A model generated the notes under the pieces. The model was given only the letters and a program-made list of their open reading frames with translations. It did no database searches and was not told the origin of the DNA. A stretch of 46,226 nucleotides of DNA from Azolla pinnata (Eukaryota; Streptophyta; Polypodiopsida; Salviniales; Salviniaceae), in NCBI GenBank assembly GCA_037176905.1, contig JBBBWG010030254.1:1-46226 (forward strand). Direction: 5' to 3'. Shown piece by piece: positions 10,544-22,100 of this stretch; the first letter of the stretch is position 1; every line of letters begins with the position of its first letter. Both the position numbers and the translations under genes were made by a program.

Positions 10544-12505
10544 TTAAGGATAGGTGGATGCGAGATGGACGCCTGCATCTTTGGAGCCCCGCCAGTTGGA
10601 GGTTTCTTGGGCTTTGGACCAGCAGAGGTAATGTGATATGCTGAAGATGAAGGAGAAGAAGGTGAAGGCAACTCCAGCCGCCAGTGTGTCCTTGCGGATT
10701 GCTTCGCATGTGAGGTCATCTGTCCCAAAATAGGAGAAGTACCTGATGTGCTTGGCGTTCTGGACTGCACCCGCCATGTAACACGCCACAGCAACAATGA
10801 ATGCAATCCTGTACACAGCAAGCAATGGAGATGGAAGATAAGCAGGTATGCATCTGAATAGACTCAAAGCCTCTGAAATTTAGTGCTCGATTCCTGCTAC
10901 ATAAGCATACCTGATCTATATCTGAATCCATAGCTATAGCTAAATCTGTATGCCTAGCAGTTAAAGCCTACTGCAATTGATCCCCTCCCAATCGGCCTGC
11001 TTTACTTGGCTACGATTCTCGCTGGGCATGTGTAGTGTTACTATGGGATATATTTTCTTTTGTGTACAGATTTAACTTGCCGCTAAGGTTTTATGGGGGC
11101 AACACACGGAGGTTAAGGTTTTATGCAAACAGGTCGGATTGTTAGATTCAATGCTTCAGATCCATGGCATCTGGATCATCCCACCAATACACAAACCTGA
11201 TTCGGTCGGGAGGCATTCCATGGCTTCATCTATATATGATCTGGCCTGATTCAACATGAAGCAGGCATGCCTAGATAGGGGAACATTCCCTGGCTACATC
11301 TATGATTCGGTCTGCTACAACGCGTAGCATACATATACTACAGGTAATGCTTATGAGCAAAAATGGCTGATTCTGTGGAGATCGGATCTCTTGTCTCAGA
11401 ATCTTCCATGGCTGCATCTGCGATTAGGTCTGAACCATGCCTAGGTAGGGCTTATGGACAAACTTAGGCTTGGATCGATAGGCGATTTCCCTACCAGTTC
11501 AAGAGGCAGAAGACGATGGAAAAACACAGTCGGAGATTTCCCTTACCAGTTCAAGAGGCAGAAGACGATGGAAAAACACAGTGGGAGATTTCCCTTACCA
11601 GTTCAAGAGGAAGAAGATGATGGAGAAGGCTCGAGCGCCTCCAGGTTTCAAGGAAGGCCCGCAACACAAGCAGCGAGTGGCGGCAAAAACGAGCACTTGA
11701 GCGGCCACTAGGAACAGAAGCGCACCAACAGCTAGCCCCGTTCCGATGTCTGACGTGTAGGAACACCACTGGTACTCACTGGCATCGTCATGTTGCTTTG
11801 TTCCCTACGAGATCCGACAGCAACAGACAGTGGAATAATCATCAGATCATGCTGCTTCATCTTGATTCTCCAGTATCTCCATTCAGATTTCTCTCCTTGA
11901 TGAGGAGTGTAAATCCATGAGGAAATGGAGTGCAGCGGCACTCCCTCACCCCCCACCCCTCTCCGTTCTGCATATCGCACCATAGCCGAGAAAGAGCGAT
12001 CTGACGCCAAAGCCAGTTTCAAACAAAGAAAGATAGAGATCTGTTTCCTGCTTCCACGAGGCACCCGACAGCATCAGACACTGGCATCATCATCATCATC
12101 ATCCTCCTCATCACCACCATCACCATCGTCACCATCATCATCCTTATCTGATCTTGCTGCTTCATCGAGATTCGTACCGTATCTCCGCTCAGATTCAAGA
12201 TCTGGACGGAGTTCCTACTCACGGAGTATAGATCCATCAGGTGCATAATCGCACCATAGCAAGCGCTTATGATGCCATAGCCTGTTTCCGAACAAGAAAG
12301 ATGGAGATCCGAAAGGAACGGTTTCCGAGGCATGGATCTAGAAAAGAATCCACACCGACAACGGGCGAACTGGGCTTGAAAGAGGATGAAGACGATGGAA
12401 AGGAGCAGTTCATACCTCCGCGCGGCGTTGAACGGCTCCAATGCCGAGGCCGAACGCGATGAGGTCCAGCACAAAGACGACGATGATGAGAAAGGTGGAA
12501 GCCAT
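10544..12505 (-). CDS. DUF1218 four-helix membrane protein (MWL-1-like)
   Basis: Exons on the minus strand: 12505-12416, 11774-11599 and 10808-10544, joining in frame to 176 residues. Exon 1 encodes MASTFLIIVVFVLDLIAFG, a first membrane span or signal anchor. Exon 2 encodes WCSYTSDIGTGLAVGA, a second span and ATRCLCCGPSLKPGG. Exon 3 completes a third span with CYMAGAVQNAKHIRY and DDLTCEAIRKDTLAAGVAF, then a fourth. The conserved cysteines (WCSY, CLCC, ACY, LTCE) and spacing are those of DUF1218 proteins; Arabidopsis members (MWL1/2) affect secondary-wall lignin, but the biochemical role is unclear. The exon 2 acceptor could also lie 6 bp further in. The exon 2 donor stands in a triplicated 52 bp repeat (see findings). 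Confidence is high in family and exon joins, low in exact function. Confidence 0.92.
11479..11645 (-). repeat. Three tandem 52 bp units spanning an exon-intron border
   Basis: Units repeat the last part of DUF1218 exon 2, its splice donor and the first intron bases. The shared core 'ccagttcaagagg' begins at about 11494, 11546 and 11598, a period of exactly 52 bp. Copies 2 and 3 have GTAAGGG donors and copy 1 has GTAGGG. Only the copy at 11592-11598 keeps the protein frame. Confidence 0.85.
11780..12300. repeat. Diverged tandem duplication in DUF1218 intron 1
   Basis: Two related blocks, about 11780-12070 and 12080-12300, share 'tgctgcttcatc', 'tccatgag/tccatcag', 'atcgcaccatagc' and 'aagaaagat(a/g)gagatc' in order. 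Between them lies a short CAT/CAC microsatellite (about 12087-12140). The copies differ by indels, so the event is old. Confidence 0.6.
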
Positions 12506-12824
12506 AGCCGAGGAGCGGGTCTAGAGTGCTCGTCCGCCTGCAAGCTCTCTCACTGCGAGGGGATCAAAGAAGAAAGAATCAGCGGAGATGAAGCAAGGAG
12601 CGATCTATGGCAAAAGATCAGATCTGAATGCGAGCACGGTGAGGTACCAGATCTGAAGCAAAAGCAGCAGATCAAGAAGATTTGTAGGGCGGCGTCTGTC
12701 TTTCTTGGTGTCGGGTCGGCGTCGATCCTTTCTTCTTCTTCCCTTTTACAAGCGGGAGGCTCTGATCTGAGCTATGGTGGACCTTGAAGCAAAGGACAGA
12801 CAGATCGAGAGCCTCCCTGCGATG

Positions 12825-12832
12825 TATTTATA
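12825..12832 (-). promoter_or_regulatory. TATA box of the DUF1218 gene
   Basis: Minus-strand TATAAATA lies about 320 bp upstream of the ATG at 12505, giving a leader of roughly 290 nt that may contain an intron. Confidence 0.6.
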
Positions 12833-13046
12833 GACAGACGTGTAGTGCTTTGGGGCTTTTCCGCTTTTCTTTCTTTCTTTCACTCTGCATTTCTCTGCCA
12901 TAGCTCCGAGATCTCAAAGACCCATGTTCGTCTTCCTTCCTTCCATTGCTGATGCAGGTTTCGAGCTCGGACCGCTTCATCGCCGGAGATGGAGGAGAAG
13001 GCCCCAAACTCTGTGATGAAGAAAGGAAAGAGAAACTATGCATTTA

Positions 13047-13227
13047 GGGTTTAGGGTTTAGGGTTTAGGGTTTAGGGTTGCATCTTTGGCAAAAACCGCA
13101 AAGAAAGAAAAATTGTGCATTCTGGCAAAAACTGCGAAGATAGAAAAAAACGTGCATTCTGGCAAAAACTGCGAAGATAGAAAAAAACTGTGCATTCTGG
13201 CTGGAATTGCGAAGAAAGAAAACCATG
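13047..13227. repeat. Telomere-like tract followed by 37 bp minisatellite
   Basis: At 13047-13079 the plant telomere unit TTTAGGG repeats about four and a half times without error. Directly after it come four units of 35-38 bp (13081-13117, 13118-13154, 13155-13192, 13193-13227), each with ggcaaaaa(c)tgcgaaga(t/a)agaaaa. The block lies upstream of the DUF1218 promoter. Confidence 0.9.
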
Positions 13228-14150
13228 CTTCTTGTGAATAATTTGCTCTGATCTGATTGAATGCGAGTGGGCTGTAGATGCGACCTTCGGGATCGATTCG
13301 GTAGCGCATTCGAACAGATGAGGGTATCAGATAGCTCGACGAGGATCATCAGGTCATCTTGGAGCTGTGACTTGGAACCAGCAACTTGGGAGCTGGTTTG
13401 AGGGCAATGCCTGGCCTCCGATACGACGTTCGATCTCGTCGATCTGCTTGATCGCGTCTCTCTTTCAACGATAAATCGAGTGGTTGTTGGCGATAGATTC
13501 CTTTTATCGATCTGACTGCCAACCCCCTTGGATATCGCTAGGTGGTGAAATGCTAAGATTTGTAGGCATGTGACTACTTCAGTACCCATTCGTAAGGAAA
13601 AAACAAACCTGCTTCGAAATGCAAGGCTTAATTGCAAATGAGGATCCAATGTAAGTGTTGGATCATAAACCCTCAATATATTACTGAGTGGAAACAAACA
13701 ATGCTAGTCTTTTGATTTGAGAACAGCTAGATTTGAGTTGCCTCTACTTTCAAAACATGAAACATCTGAGTCCATATTTGCTTCCAATAGAATGAACATG
13801 AAAATTGTCCGATTTTGTTAGCCTTCCATATATTCCCCACCCAATAGAGTTTAGACGATAATTCCCATAATTGTTGTCAATCCAATCTTTTAACTACCGC
13901 AATGCCCGTTGAGAACACTCGAGGATAAGCTGTAGAAAGTTTGCAACATCATGTAACTCATACCTATAGTAGTTGCATACTAAAAATATGCCTGTGGTAA
14001 GTATATAGAAATGAGTTTGCAAAGACCCTGACTGAGCTATGTTGCGATGCCACAGACAATCCAAAATCTATAGACTTCGATAATATTAAGTAGTGGAGAA
14101 ATGCTAAATCAATTATCTCAAATCTGGTTGAGGTTAGCACAGAGTTACTT
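13228..14150. other. Gene-free transition into the second AT-rich island
   Basis: Composition shifts from mixed to AT-rich at about 13600. No gene is recognisable. Later parts of the copia element would be expected on the minus strand here, but no diagnostic RNase H or active-site motif could be read. Confidence 0.4.
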
Positions 14151-14194
14151 TACCTAAAAAACAAGAGTGTAATATCAAATAGAGGTGTGTGTTA

Positions 14195-14385
14195 ATCTTA
14201 GAGCAAACTTTTCGTCAGAATCCGCTAGTCCTTGCACTTGTAAGTGATCTTTCGCAAGCATACGTTCCTTAAACTTGTCCAAGTACCGTCAGCATGTTAC
14301 TCGGTGTTAAACATCCACTTTAATGCAACGACAATAAGGTCGTGGCACAACTTACAGGCTCCCATGTATAATTATGCTTTAAATT
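14195..14385 (-). mobile_element. Decayed Ty1/copia reverse-transcriptase start
   Basis: Minus-strand conceptual translation gives NYTWEPV (about 14358-14378), KWMFNTE (14300-14320), HADGT (14282-14296) and, after one frame change, a stretch matching the 'K-x-LVAKGF-Q' region followed by QVQGLADSDEKFAL (about 14195-14240). In copia RTs the same order is NxTWELV, KWVFK-K, ADG and then Q-G-DF-ETFAPV. Stops and indels show the copy is dead. The surrounding AT-rich DNA (about 13700-15700) is presumably the rest of this or nested elements. Confidence 0.75.
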
Positions 14386-15555
14386 GAAGTAAACTTAACT
14401 TTGATAGGTTCTTACTACTTTGAAAAAAACATAAACTTCTTTTGTTTTAGTGGGTGTTTACAATGAGATGATAGTGAAAGGTAAGACGCAATAGTATTAA
14501 GAGGCCTTGGTGAACTATATGCTATTCTTTTGTTGGCAGGAAAAACAAACTCTAGCTAGACTCATTAGTTACAATATTATAAGGAATGAGAACATATCAA
14601 ACAATAAACCTAACTAATTTAACTATAACTAGTGGAGAATGATATTTCGCCAAAAAACAAAATCGTAGCTCTTTAATCATGATGGAATTATTTAGCAAAT
14701 GTATTTTTTATATGATTAATAAACATTTAAATATCTATTTTATCAGAATATGTTAAGAAGTGGACCCCTTAACCTCATTAACAGTAAACAAGCAGTTTAG
14801 CCAATTACATTACACACCTAACCAAAATTTAATGCTATATGGACCAAAATCACTGTAATTTCTCTATACTTTTATTGAATATAAATCTTAAAGATGAAAA
14901 TTGTTTACAAGTGACATTAAATTATCTCTCTTAAATGAATGTTACTTTTATTTATTTGAGTGGGAGAACCTTATATATAATATATATAAAAATTAGACAA
15001 TTAAGGTTATTCAATGCAAATATAATATTAAAATTTTTACGATTCATTAATGACAATAAATTAGAGGACAAGATTAAATGAATAAGATAATCAAGAAAAC
15101 AAAAGATTATATTAACAGGTATTCTGATATAGACGAGTTTTAAGGATACAAAAGATACGATACTTGAGATATTAACCATTTAATATATAAATATAAATTA
15201 CATGCATGCTCATTATGTTATTATCATGTACGAGGAATATCACGTGGCTTGCATATTTGTTCACAATGTTACTATCATGTGTGGTAAAACTGTTATTAAC
15301 ATGAAATGTCTAGTCGAGGTTAAAGCTCATGACCCTTTAAATAAAAAAGTTCATTATTAACTATTATATTATCTTATCTCTTTTAATTTACATTTGATTG
15401 ATGTACATATATTATGGTTTACGTGACACTTGTGTAACATTCTGAAAGCTATTTAACTGAATAGTCGTTATTTTCGGGCTCACACATGATCGTAAAGTGG
15501 CATGCTAAGTGGCGAGTATGCGTGAGATGAGATATATTATATAAAGGGTTCTCGC
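14386..15555. other. AT-rich island, no gene
   Basis: Strongly AT-rich with many stops in all frames. It probably includes upstream copia sequence, but no integrase or gag motif could be read with confidence. Confidence 0.4.
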
Positions 15556-15690
15556 CCTGTTTAATGAACTATTCCGGTTCAATGCTCGTCTTTGACGCTC
15601 GTGTACTTTAAGTCTTTTAATAATATAATTTCTCCTTTTTTTGTTTTGATGTTACTTTCTTCTTGTTATATTCTTGTCTTACAAGTCTAT
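15556..15690 (+). repeat. LTR-like segment related to the Rab-intron repeat
   Basis: This region (gtttaatgaact ... ccggttcaatgctcgtcttt ... ctcgtgtacttt-aagtc ... tatattcttgtctta) aligns by eye along its length with the two tandem copies at 25745-26025. It follows a TATA-like tattatataaagg (about 15533-15546), as expected of an LTR promoter region. Confidence 0.45.
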
Positions 15691-15699
15691 CATCACATA

Positions 15700-17220
15700 T
15701 GAGCTTCAACTGCAACAATAAATGTCACATGTCTTAAGCCAAACTATTTATAATTATAGTTGACAAAATCTTTGGCAAAGCCTATTCCAACAATATCCGC
15801 AAAACACTTATATGACATATTCATGCGTTAGAAGAAACCATAGGAGGTCAATTCATGATTCTCAATGGAGTTAGTTATCTTACTAACTCTAGTAAGCTTT
15901 CTGTCTTAGAATGTGCGGAAGTATAATATGATTATTGCTACGAGAAATCGCTAAATTGGATGCACTTACAACATGTTTGGAACCGGTGGGAAACCCATCG
16001 GGAACTCGAGACTTCATCATCGATGGCAATATACAATTGTGTTATTCCAAAATGTAGGGCACATTTGCAGCATATTTCCCCATAGTTGCTGATTTCTCCA
16101 ATCTCCAGCAGATAAAAAAAGATAGCAACGACATTGATCGGGCACATCCACACATATCACTTTCTATTCAATTCCTTTCAGGACTCTGGCCCATCCATGC
16201 ACCGCATTTCTGCAAATCCTTGCGTGCAGTGTCTCTCACCGTTGATAATGCTACTTGCGAGAAGAAACTGAGGACGATTTCTGGAAAGAGAACGCACGCA
16301 ATGGCAAAAGAAATTGAATAGGAGCTCCCTCAGTAAAAAGCACGTTCCGATCGAAGAACACCGTATGCTTTCGCCGAGTCTCGCCCAGGCCCACGCGCTG
16401 CACAGGGAAGCGGTAAAAGCGGGATCCTGTTGCTCCTGATGGATGCGAGGCGTAAAGGAAGAGGGTTTCGGAAGATGGGATGCGATGCAAACGACTTCTG
16501 ACGTGTGGTCAGCTGAACTGAGAAAGTCCTTTGGGGCACCTGCTTCCCAGGGCTTGGAAAATTCAACACAGTTTGGCTTATTTATCACACGTACGTCTGT
16601 CTGGCATTCGACAGATCCGGTTTCGAACATGTCTGGGCGGGGGGGCATAGACAGGAATATATTCTAGCTGACGTTCTCCGTTCTCCAGCCCGACGCCGCT
16701 CCCGGAAAACGATGCGGAGCTTCTGGATTCCAGCAGACGAGAAGCAGTGCCACCTCCGGCGGAGCTGACTCTTTCCACTAGCTGCAGCAGCACCACTTGC
16801 AGCATCTCCTCCTCTGTCCTCCTCGGTTCGATGAGCTGATCCAAGCGAACGAAGCTTGTCCGAGAGCTTGCCGATGCGAATCGGACGAGGAGGACGAACG
16901 GGAAGGAGGATTGGATTGGGTGTGGGTGGGATCTGGGGCCATCCCATATAAGTCTGTGGATCTGGCGCTGAAAGCTTGGAACGATTCCGCATGCGCACAA
17001 TTTGGATCGCTGTAGATTCGAGCAGCGGGAGCTGCAGCTTTCGGGGGAGGGGGGCTATCATCTTTCTCGTCGCTAACAGAAACGGTAGGTGGCTGCGGGA
17101 AGGACTGGTGGCCCTCAGGGATCGGTTGCCGACAAAAATCGCGGAAGAATTTGTCGGCGAAGTTCTGGAAAAACAGCGGAGTGGTTGAGGGTTCAAATCC
17201 TTCCAAAGCCATCTGCAAGG
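15700..17220. other. Intergenic region, no gene recognised
   Basis: AT-rich to about 16150, then GC-richer. Several overlapping frames of 70-200 codons exist on both strands at 16170-17200, but none has family resemblance, a consistent codon pattern or paired splice signals. A tRNA-B-box-like ggttcaaatcc occurs near 17189 without the rest of a tRNA. Confidence 0.4.
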
Positions 17221-17224
17221 AAAT

Positions 17225-18024
17225 TCTCATCAGCACAACACCATCATCACCATCACCATCACCATCACCACCATCATCATCATCTTCTTCCCCATCATCA
17301 CCATGACCATCACCATCATCATCATCATCTTCTTCCCTGTCATCACCACCACCACCACCACCACCATCTTCTTCGCCATCATGACCATCACCACCACCAC
17401 CATCATCATCTTCTTCTCCATCATNNNNNNNNNNNNNNNNNNNNNNNNNNNNNNNNNNNNNNNNNNNNNNNNNNNNNNNNNNNNNNNNNNNNNNNNNNNN
17501 NNNNNNNNNNNNNNNNNNNNNNNNCACCTTCTCCACCACCACCACCATCATCATCTTCTTCTCCATCATCACCATCATCATCATCACCTTCTCCACCACC
17601 ACCACCATCATCATCTTCTTCTCCATCATCACCATCATCATCATCACCTTCTCCACCACCAGCACCATCATCATCTTCTTCTCCATCTCACCATCATCAT
17701 CATCACCTTCTCCACCACCAGCACCATCATCATCTTCTTCTCCATCATCACCATCATCATCATCACCTTCTCCACCACGACCATCATCATCAGTCTTCTC
17801 CATCATCACCATCAGCATCATCATCATCATCTTCTTCTCCATCACCACCCGCATCATCATCATCACCATCACCACCACGACCATCATCATCATCTTTGTC
17901 TCCATCATCACCATCACCACCATCATCATCATCTTCTTCAAAATCATCACCATCACCATCATCATCATGACCATCATCATCTATCATCATCTTCTCCATC
18001 ATCACCACCACCACCATCATCATC

Positions 18025-18058
<34 letters not shown>

Positions 18059-18300
18059 CCATAATCATCATCATCTTCTTCTCCATCATCACCATCACCA
18101 CCACCATCATCATCATTTTCTCCATCATCACCATGACCACCACCATCACCACCATCATCTTCTTCTCCATCATCACCATCACCAGCATCATCATCATCTT
18201 CTTCTTCATCTTCACCATCACCATCATCATCTTCTTCTTCTTCATCTCCACCATCGCCATCGTCTTCTTCTTCTTCTTCTTCTTCTTCTTCTTCAGCATC
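17225..18300. repeat. Large CAT/CAC/CTT low-complexity tract with assembly gap
   Basis: About 1.1 kb of interleaved atc, acc and ttc triplets with an embedded higher-order unit of about 65 bp (the block with caccttctccaccacc and catcatcttcttctcc, repeated about 17525-17780). 100 N at 17425-17524 mark an unresolved length. All frames read as low-complexity His, Ser, Ile/Met or Asp/Glu runs, so the long open frames are artefacts. Similar CTT/CTC runs continue at 18400-18480 and 18665-18735. Confidence 0.95.
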
Positions 18301-19185
18301 ATCTTCAGCTCCTTTTCCTCTGCTTTTTGACTTTCCTGCCCTTTCTTCCCCCTGCTTTCGTTTTCCTGCACGAGGACAACATTTTCTTAGTGCCTCGGGC
18401 TGCTCTTCTTCTTCTTCTTCTTCTTCGTCTTCGTCTTCTTCCTCGTCTTCTTCCTCGTCGTCATCGTCATCCTCATCGTCATCATCGTTATCTGCTTCTT
18501 CTTGTGGTTGCTGCTCCTGTTGGAAGAGAGCAGAGAAAAAACAGAACAGGAGAAGGAAAGGGCAAAGGAAAAGGAAAGAGAGAGTTTGCCTTTTGTTTTG
18601 CTACGCAAGCCTTAGCGAATCCATGCCCCTTTCTCCTTCCATTGTTTCATCATCATCGTCATCCTCCTCCTCCTCCTCCTCCTCCCTCCTCCTCTTTCAT
18701 CTGCTTTCTTCTTCTTCTTCTTCTTCTTCTTCTTTCTTTCTCGCAGATATATATAGCATACATTCATCCTCTGTTCTGGATCCGCTCCATCACAGGATCC
18801 ATTCCTACTTCCCTCTGCCTGGTGTGTATTCAGGCATATGCGCGTAGATCCCATCACTTCCCTGCTCCAAGTCTTCCCAGCCAGTGAACCAGACGCCATC
18901 TCCACTGGCCTACTAAATGTAAGGCCTTTCGTCAGCAATTCTAGACTTGTAATACTCCGAGCTCGCTTTGCATCCAAATCCTTCCTGTTTCTGGGCATCT
19001 TTCTGCCCTGGCTCTTTGTGCCCCCATTTTGAGAGACAAGGGCGAATTCCGTCTGGCCTAGTTCGCATGTACTTCTCGCGGTTTTTCAGCCTTATTTTTC
19101 TTAATGCTTCCCGAGCTTGACCTCATCCTGGTTTTTCCGCAGACCTCGTTTCTGTCAGCGAAATCATTTTGAAGAAGCTGAAATT
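18301..19185 (+). promoter_or_regulatory. Probable promoter and leader of the TGA gene
   Basis: A TATA-like atatatata lies at 18747-18755 after a CTT-rich run. A leader intron is plausible: donor gtaagg at 18919 and acceptor ttttccgcag ending at 19142, leaving about 43 nt of leader before the ATG at 19186. All of this is inferred from signals; no conserved protein is encoded. Confidence 0.4.
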
Positions 19186-22100
19186 ATGGGCGCTTTTAAG
19201 CCTCCGAATGCTCATCCCCTCAGCTGGGCCGACAACAATACTCAACCTGAATCATCGGGAAGCATGGAAGGAGAAAACACGGACAGGGTAAGAAAATCTA
19301 ACTAATTTGGCACAGAACTTCACATGTACATGTATGCATAGGCATAAACATAACCATATATGTGTATGTGGATGTCCATTTGCGTGTGCATATGCGTATA
19401 TTCACATATATACACACACTTATGTTTATTTCTAGATACCTAATCATATTTGTAATCATGTATATGCTAGATTTGGAAATTTGTTTAGCACAGAGTAGCT
19501 GAATGTTGCAGATTTGGACTTGGCATGAACTTTTTGTGCGTCCAAAAGCTTATCCTGTCAAGCTTTGCTAGCAAGAGATTAGACAATGGCTGTTTTCTAT
19601 GTTAATTTTAGCTCATATAAATCCTTTTTAGCTTTATATGTCCTGGAGCTTAGATCCGTCAATTTTATTGGTATACTTTTAAGAAAGCTATGAGAAAACC
19701 ATTGTACGTTCAAGTTTTCTTCCCCTATTTCTCTTACCTTCTGAGGATTGTTATGTGCCAGTTTGAAAACGGAAATGGAGGAGAGATTTCAAAGTCTTCT
19801 GATCAGTACGACCAAGGTTTAAGGATCACCGATTCGAAGGTAAAATCTTCATTTTCTGTGTTTCGGTGCATAAGGGGTACAAACAAAAGCAGTGTACAGA
19901 GTTGATGGGAGGCTTGTACATGGAAAGAAGTACTGTATCTGTGGCGTGGTTGAAGAGAGACCATCTAATGCTGTGGATTCTTTATATCACTCAGCATAGA
20001 TCTGAGCCATCGTCTCTTGAATCTGTTATTGTTAGGTGCTTAGGCGTCTTGCCCAAAATCGCGAAGCTGCTCGCAAGAGCCGGCTCCGAAAGAAGGTGCG
20101 AATTGTCGTGGAAAAAACAAGAAATCTTGTATCAGTTCTGATCTTTCCCCATGCCCCATAGTATAGATAGAGTTAAAATTTACAGTTTGTTTTTTTGTTC
20201 TTTGAAAGGCATATGTTCAACAACTGGAGTCAAGCCGAGTCAAGCTTAACCAACTTGAGCAAGAACTTGAACGGGCAAGGCAACAGGTAAAAAAATACCA
20301 CTCGTTGAGTATATATATGTAACTGTATAAACAACGTTAAACTCTCTCTTTTCTATTCGGAACTGTTTTACCATATAATAAACAACGAAAGTGTCATAAG
20401 GGCGATGATAGAGAAGTTAGTATTCACAGTGTAGTACATTTATCCAAATCACACCTATAGATTATTAGTTCTTACCATCACATGAAAGGCTCGATGGATG
20501 CTACCACAGCATAGATGCTTAGAGGTTCATGTTTATGTTATGTCCATGGCAGGGGATGTATGTAAGTGGGCATTTGGTAAGCGGAGAGTCTGCAAAGCCC
20601 GTCAGTTCAGGTATGTATTTATATACGTGTGAGAGGATGGATTCATGGATCTATATGTGACTCGTCACTTACATACAACAAAGCTGAGAAGTTATTGATT
20701 TGTTGATGTTTGTGTAGGTGTGGCAGCCTTCAACATGGATCATGCACGATGGGTGGAAGAGCAGAACAGGCAGCTCATGGAGCTAAGGACTGCGCTGGCG
20801 AACAAAATGGCTGATAAGGACTTGAAAATCCTAGTGGAGAATGGATTAGCACATTACGATGAGCTTTTCCGTCTGAAAGGGATCGCGGTGAAAGTCGATG
20901 TCTTCCATATCATCTCGGGCATGTGGAGGACGCATGCCGAGCGATGCTTTATGTGGATGGGTGGTTTTCGTCCCTCTGAGCTTCTTAAGGTCGGTCCCTC
21001 TCTCTCTCTCTCAGTTAAAACATGCTATTATATTAAGAAATGTTTGTGAAAAACATTGCAACGGTAACACAACTGATTGGTGTCTCTGCCACCCATGATG
21101 GGTGCTAGTGGAACATGCTGAATTGCTTATATGCAATATGAATGTTCCTCTGAAAACACAGAATTTAGACTTGCTCCAATAAACAGAATTTCCACATTCA
21201 TACTCTCTTCAACTTCCATAATATATAATATGCTTTGGCTCCATGTCTACCATCAAATGCAAAATCATTGCATGTGATCCCACTTATGATGCCATACCCA
21301 ATATCTCTGATTTCTGATCGATTTGGTATATTTTTCAAACACCCATTCTATCTCTCTCCCCAACATTTGTAGTTATATCTATTCTCATTTGAGACATGTA
21401 AACATCTAAAGATGTCTTTTTATTTTGGTATCTTAAAAGATGTTGATATAATGTTCTACCTCCCTCTTTCTCTGTAATTCCGTTCTTTAGAATGAGACAG
21501 TTTACAAGCTAATTTGTGTATCTGGTCCCATTGGTCAAAATTGGCCTTCTTGTGGATGCTGAAAATCTATTGTATTTTATTCTATTCTCAATTCGATCTG
21601 CAAAGACGATAATAAAATCTATCTATCTATGTTTTTGTCTGTCTGTTTTTCTATCTTTTACACACTCACTTGCACTTAGATGTGACGAGGATTTTTTATT
21701 GATGGAGTTTAGAGATTAAATATTTTGGGGGAAAAACGGGGATAATGAATCACCCCCCTGATCTTTTACATATTGCTTGTATGATTGATAATGATTTTGC
21801 TAAGTTACTTGGAAACAGATATTTATTCCTCAATTGGAACCACTTACGGAATCGCAAGTGGTAGCATTATGCAACTTGCAGCAATCCTCGCAGCAAGCCG
21901 AAGATGCTCTGTCACAAGGCATGGAAGCTCTCCAACAGAACCTCGGGGACACATTGGCGACAGGGGCTAACTACATGGGCCAGATGTCCTTAGCGATGGG
22001 GAAACTCTCGACGCTCGAGAGCTTCGTTCATCAGGTGTGTAAGTAAGAACAGAAAGATCCATTGGAAGAAAGATTTGAACTTAGTGAGGCCGAGTTTTAA

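Noticed and set aside
16443..16667. Plus-strand frame containing MSGRGG, like a histone H4 start
   Set aside because: Nothing histone-like follows; the match is six residues at the end of an unrelated frame.
17180..17215. Possible tRNA from ggttcaaatcc B-box-like sequence
   Set aside because: No A box, anticodon arm or acceptor stem can be drawn around it.
16778..18371. Long His-, Met/Val- and Asp-rich frames across the CAT tract
   Set aside because: Pure triplet-repeat translations running through an N gap; no conserved segment.
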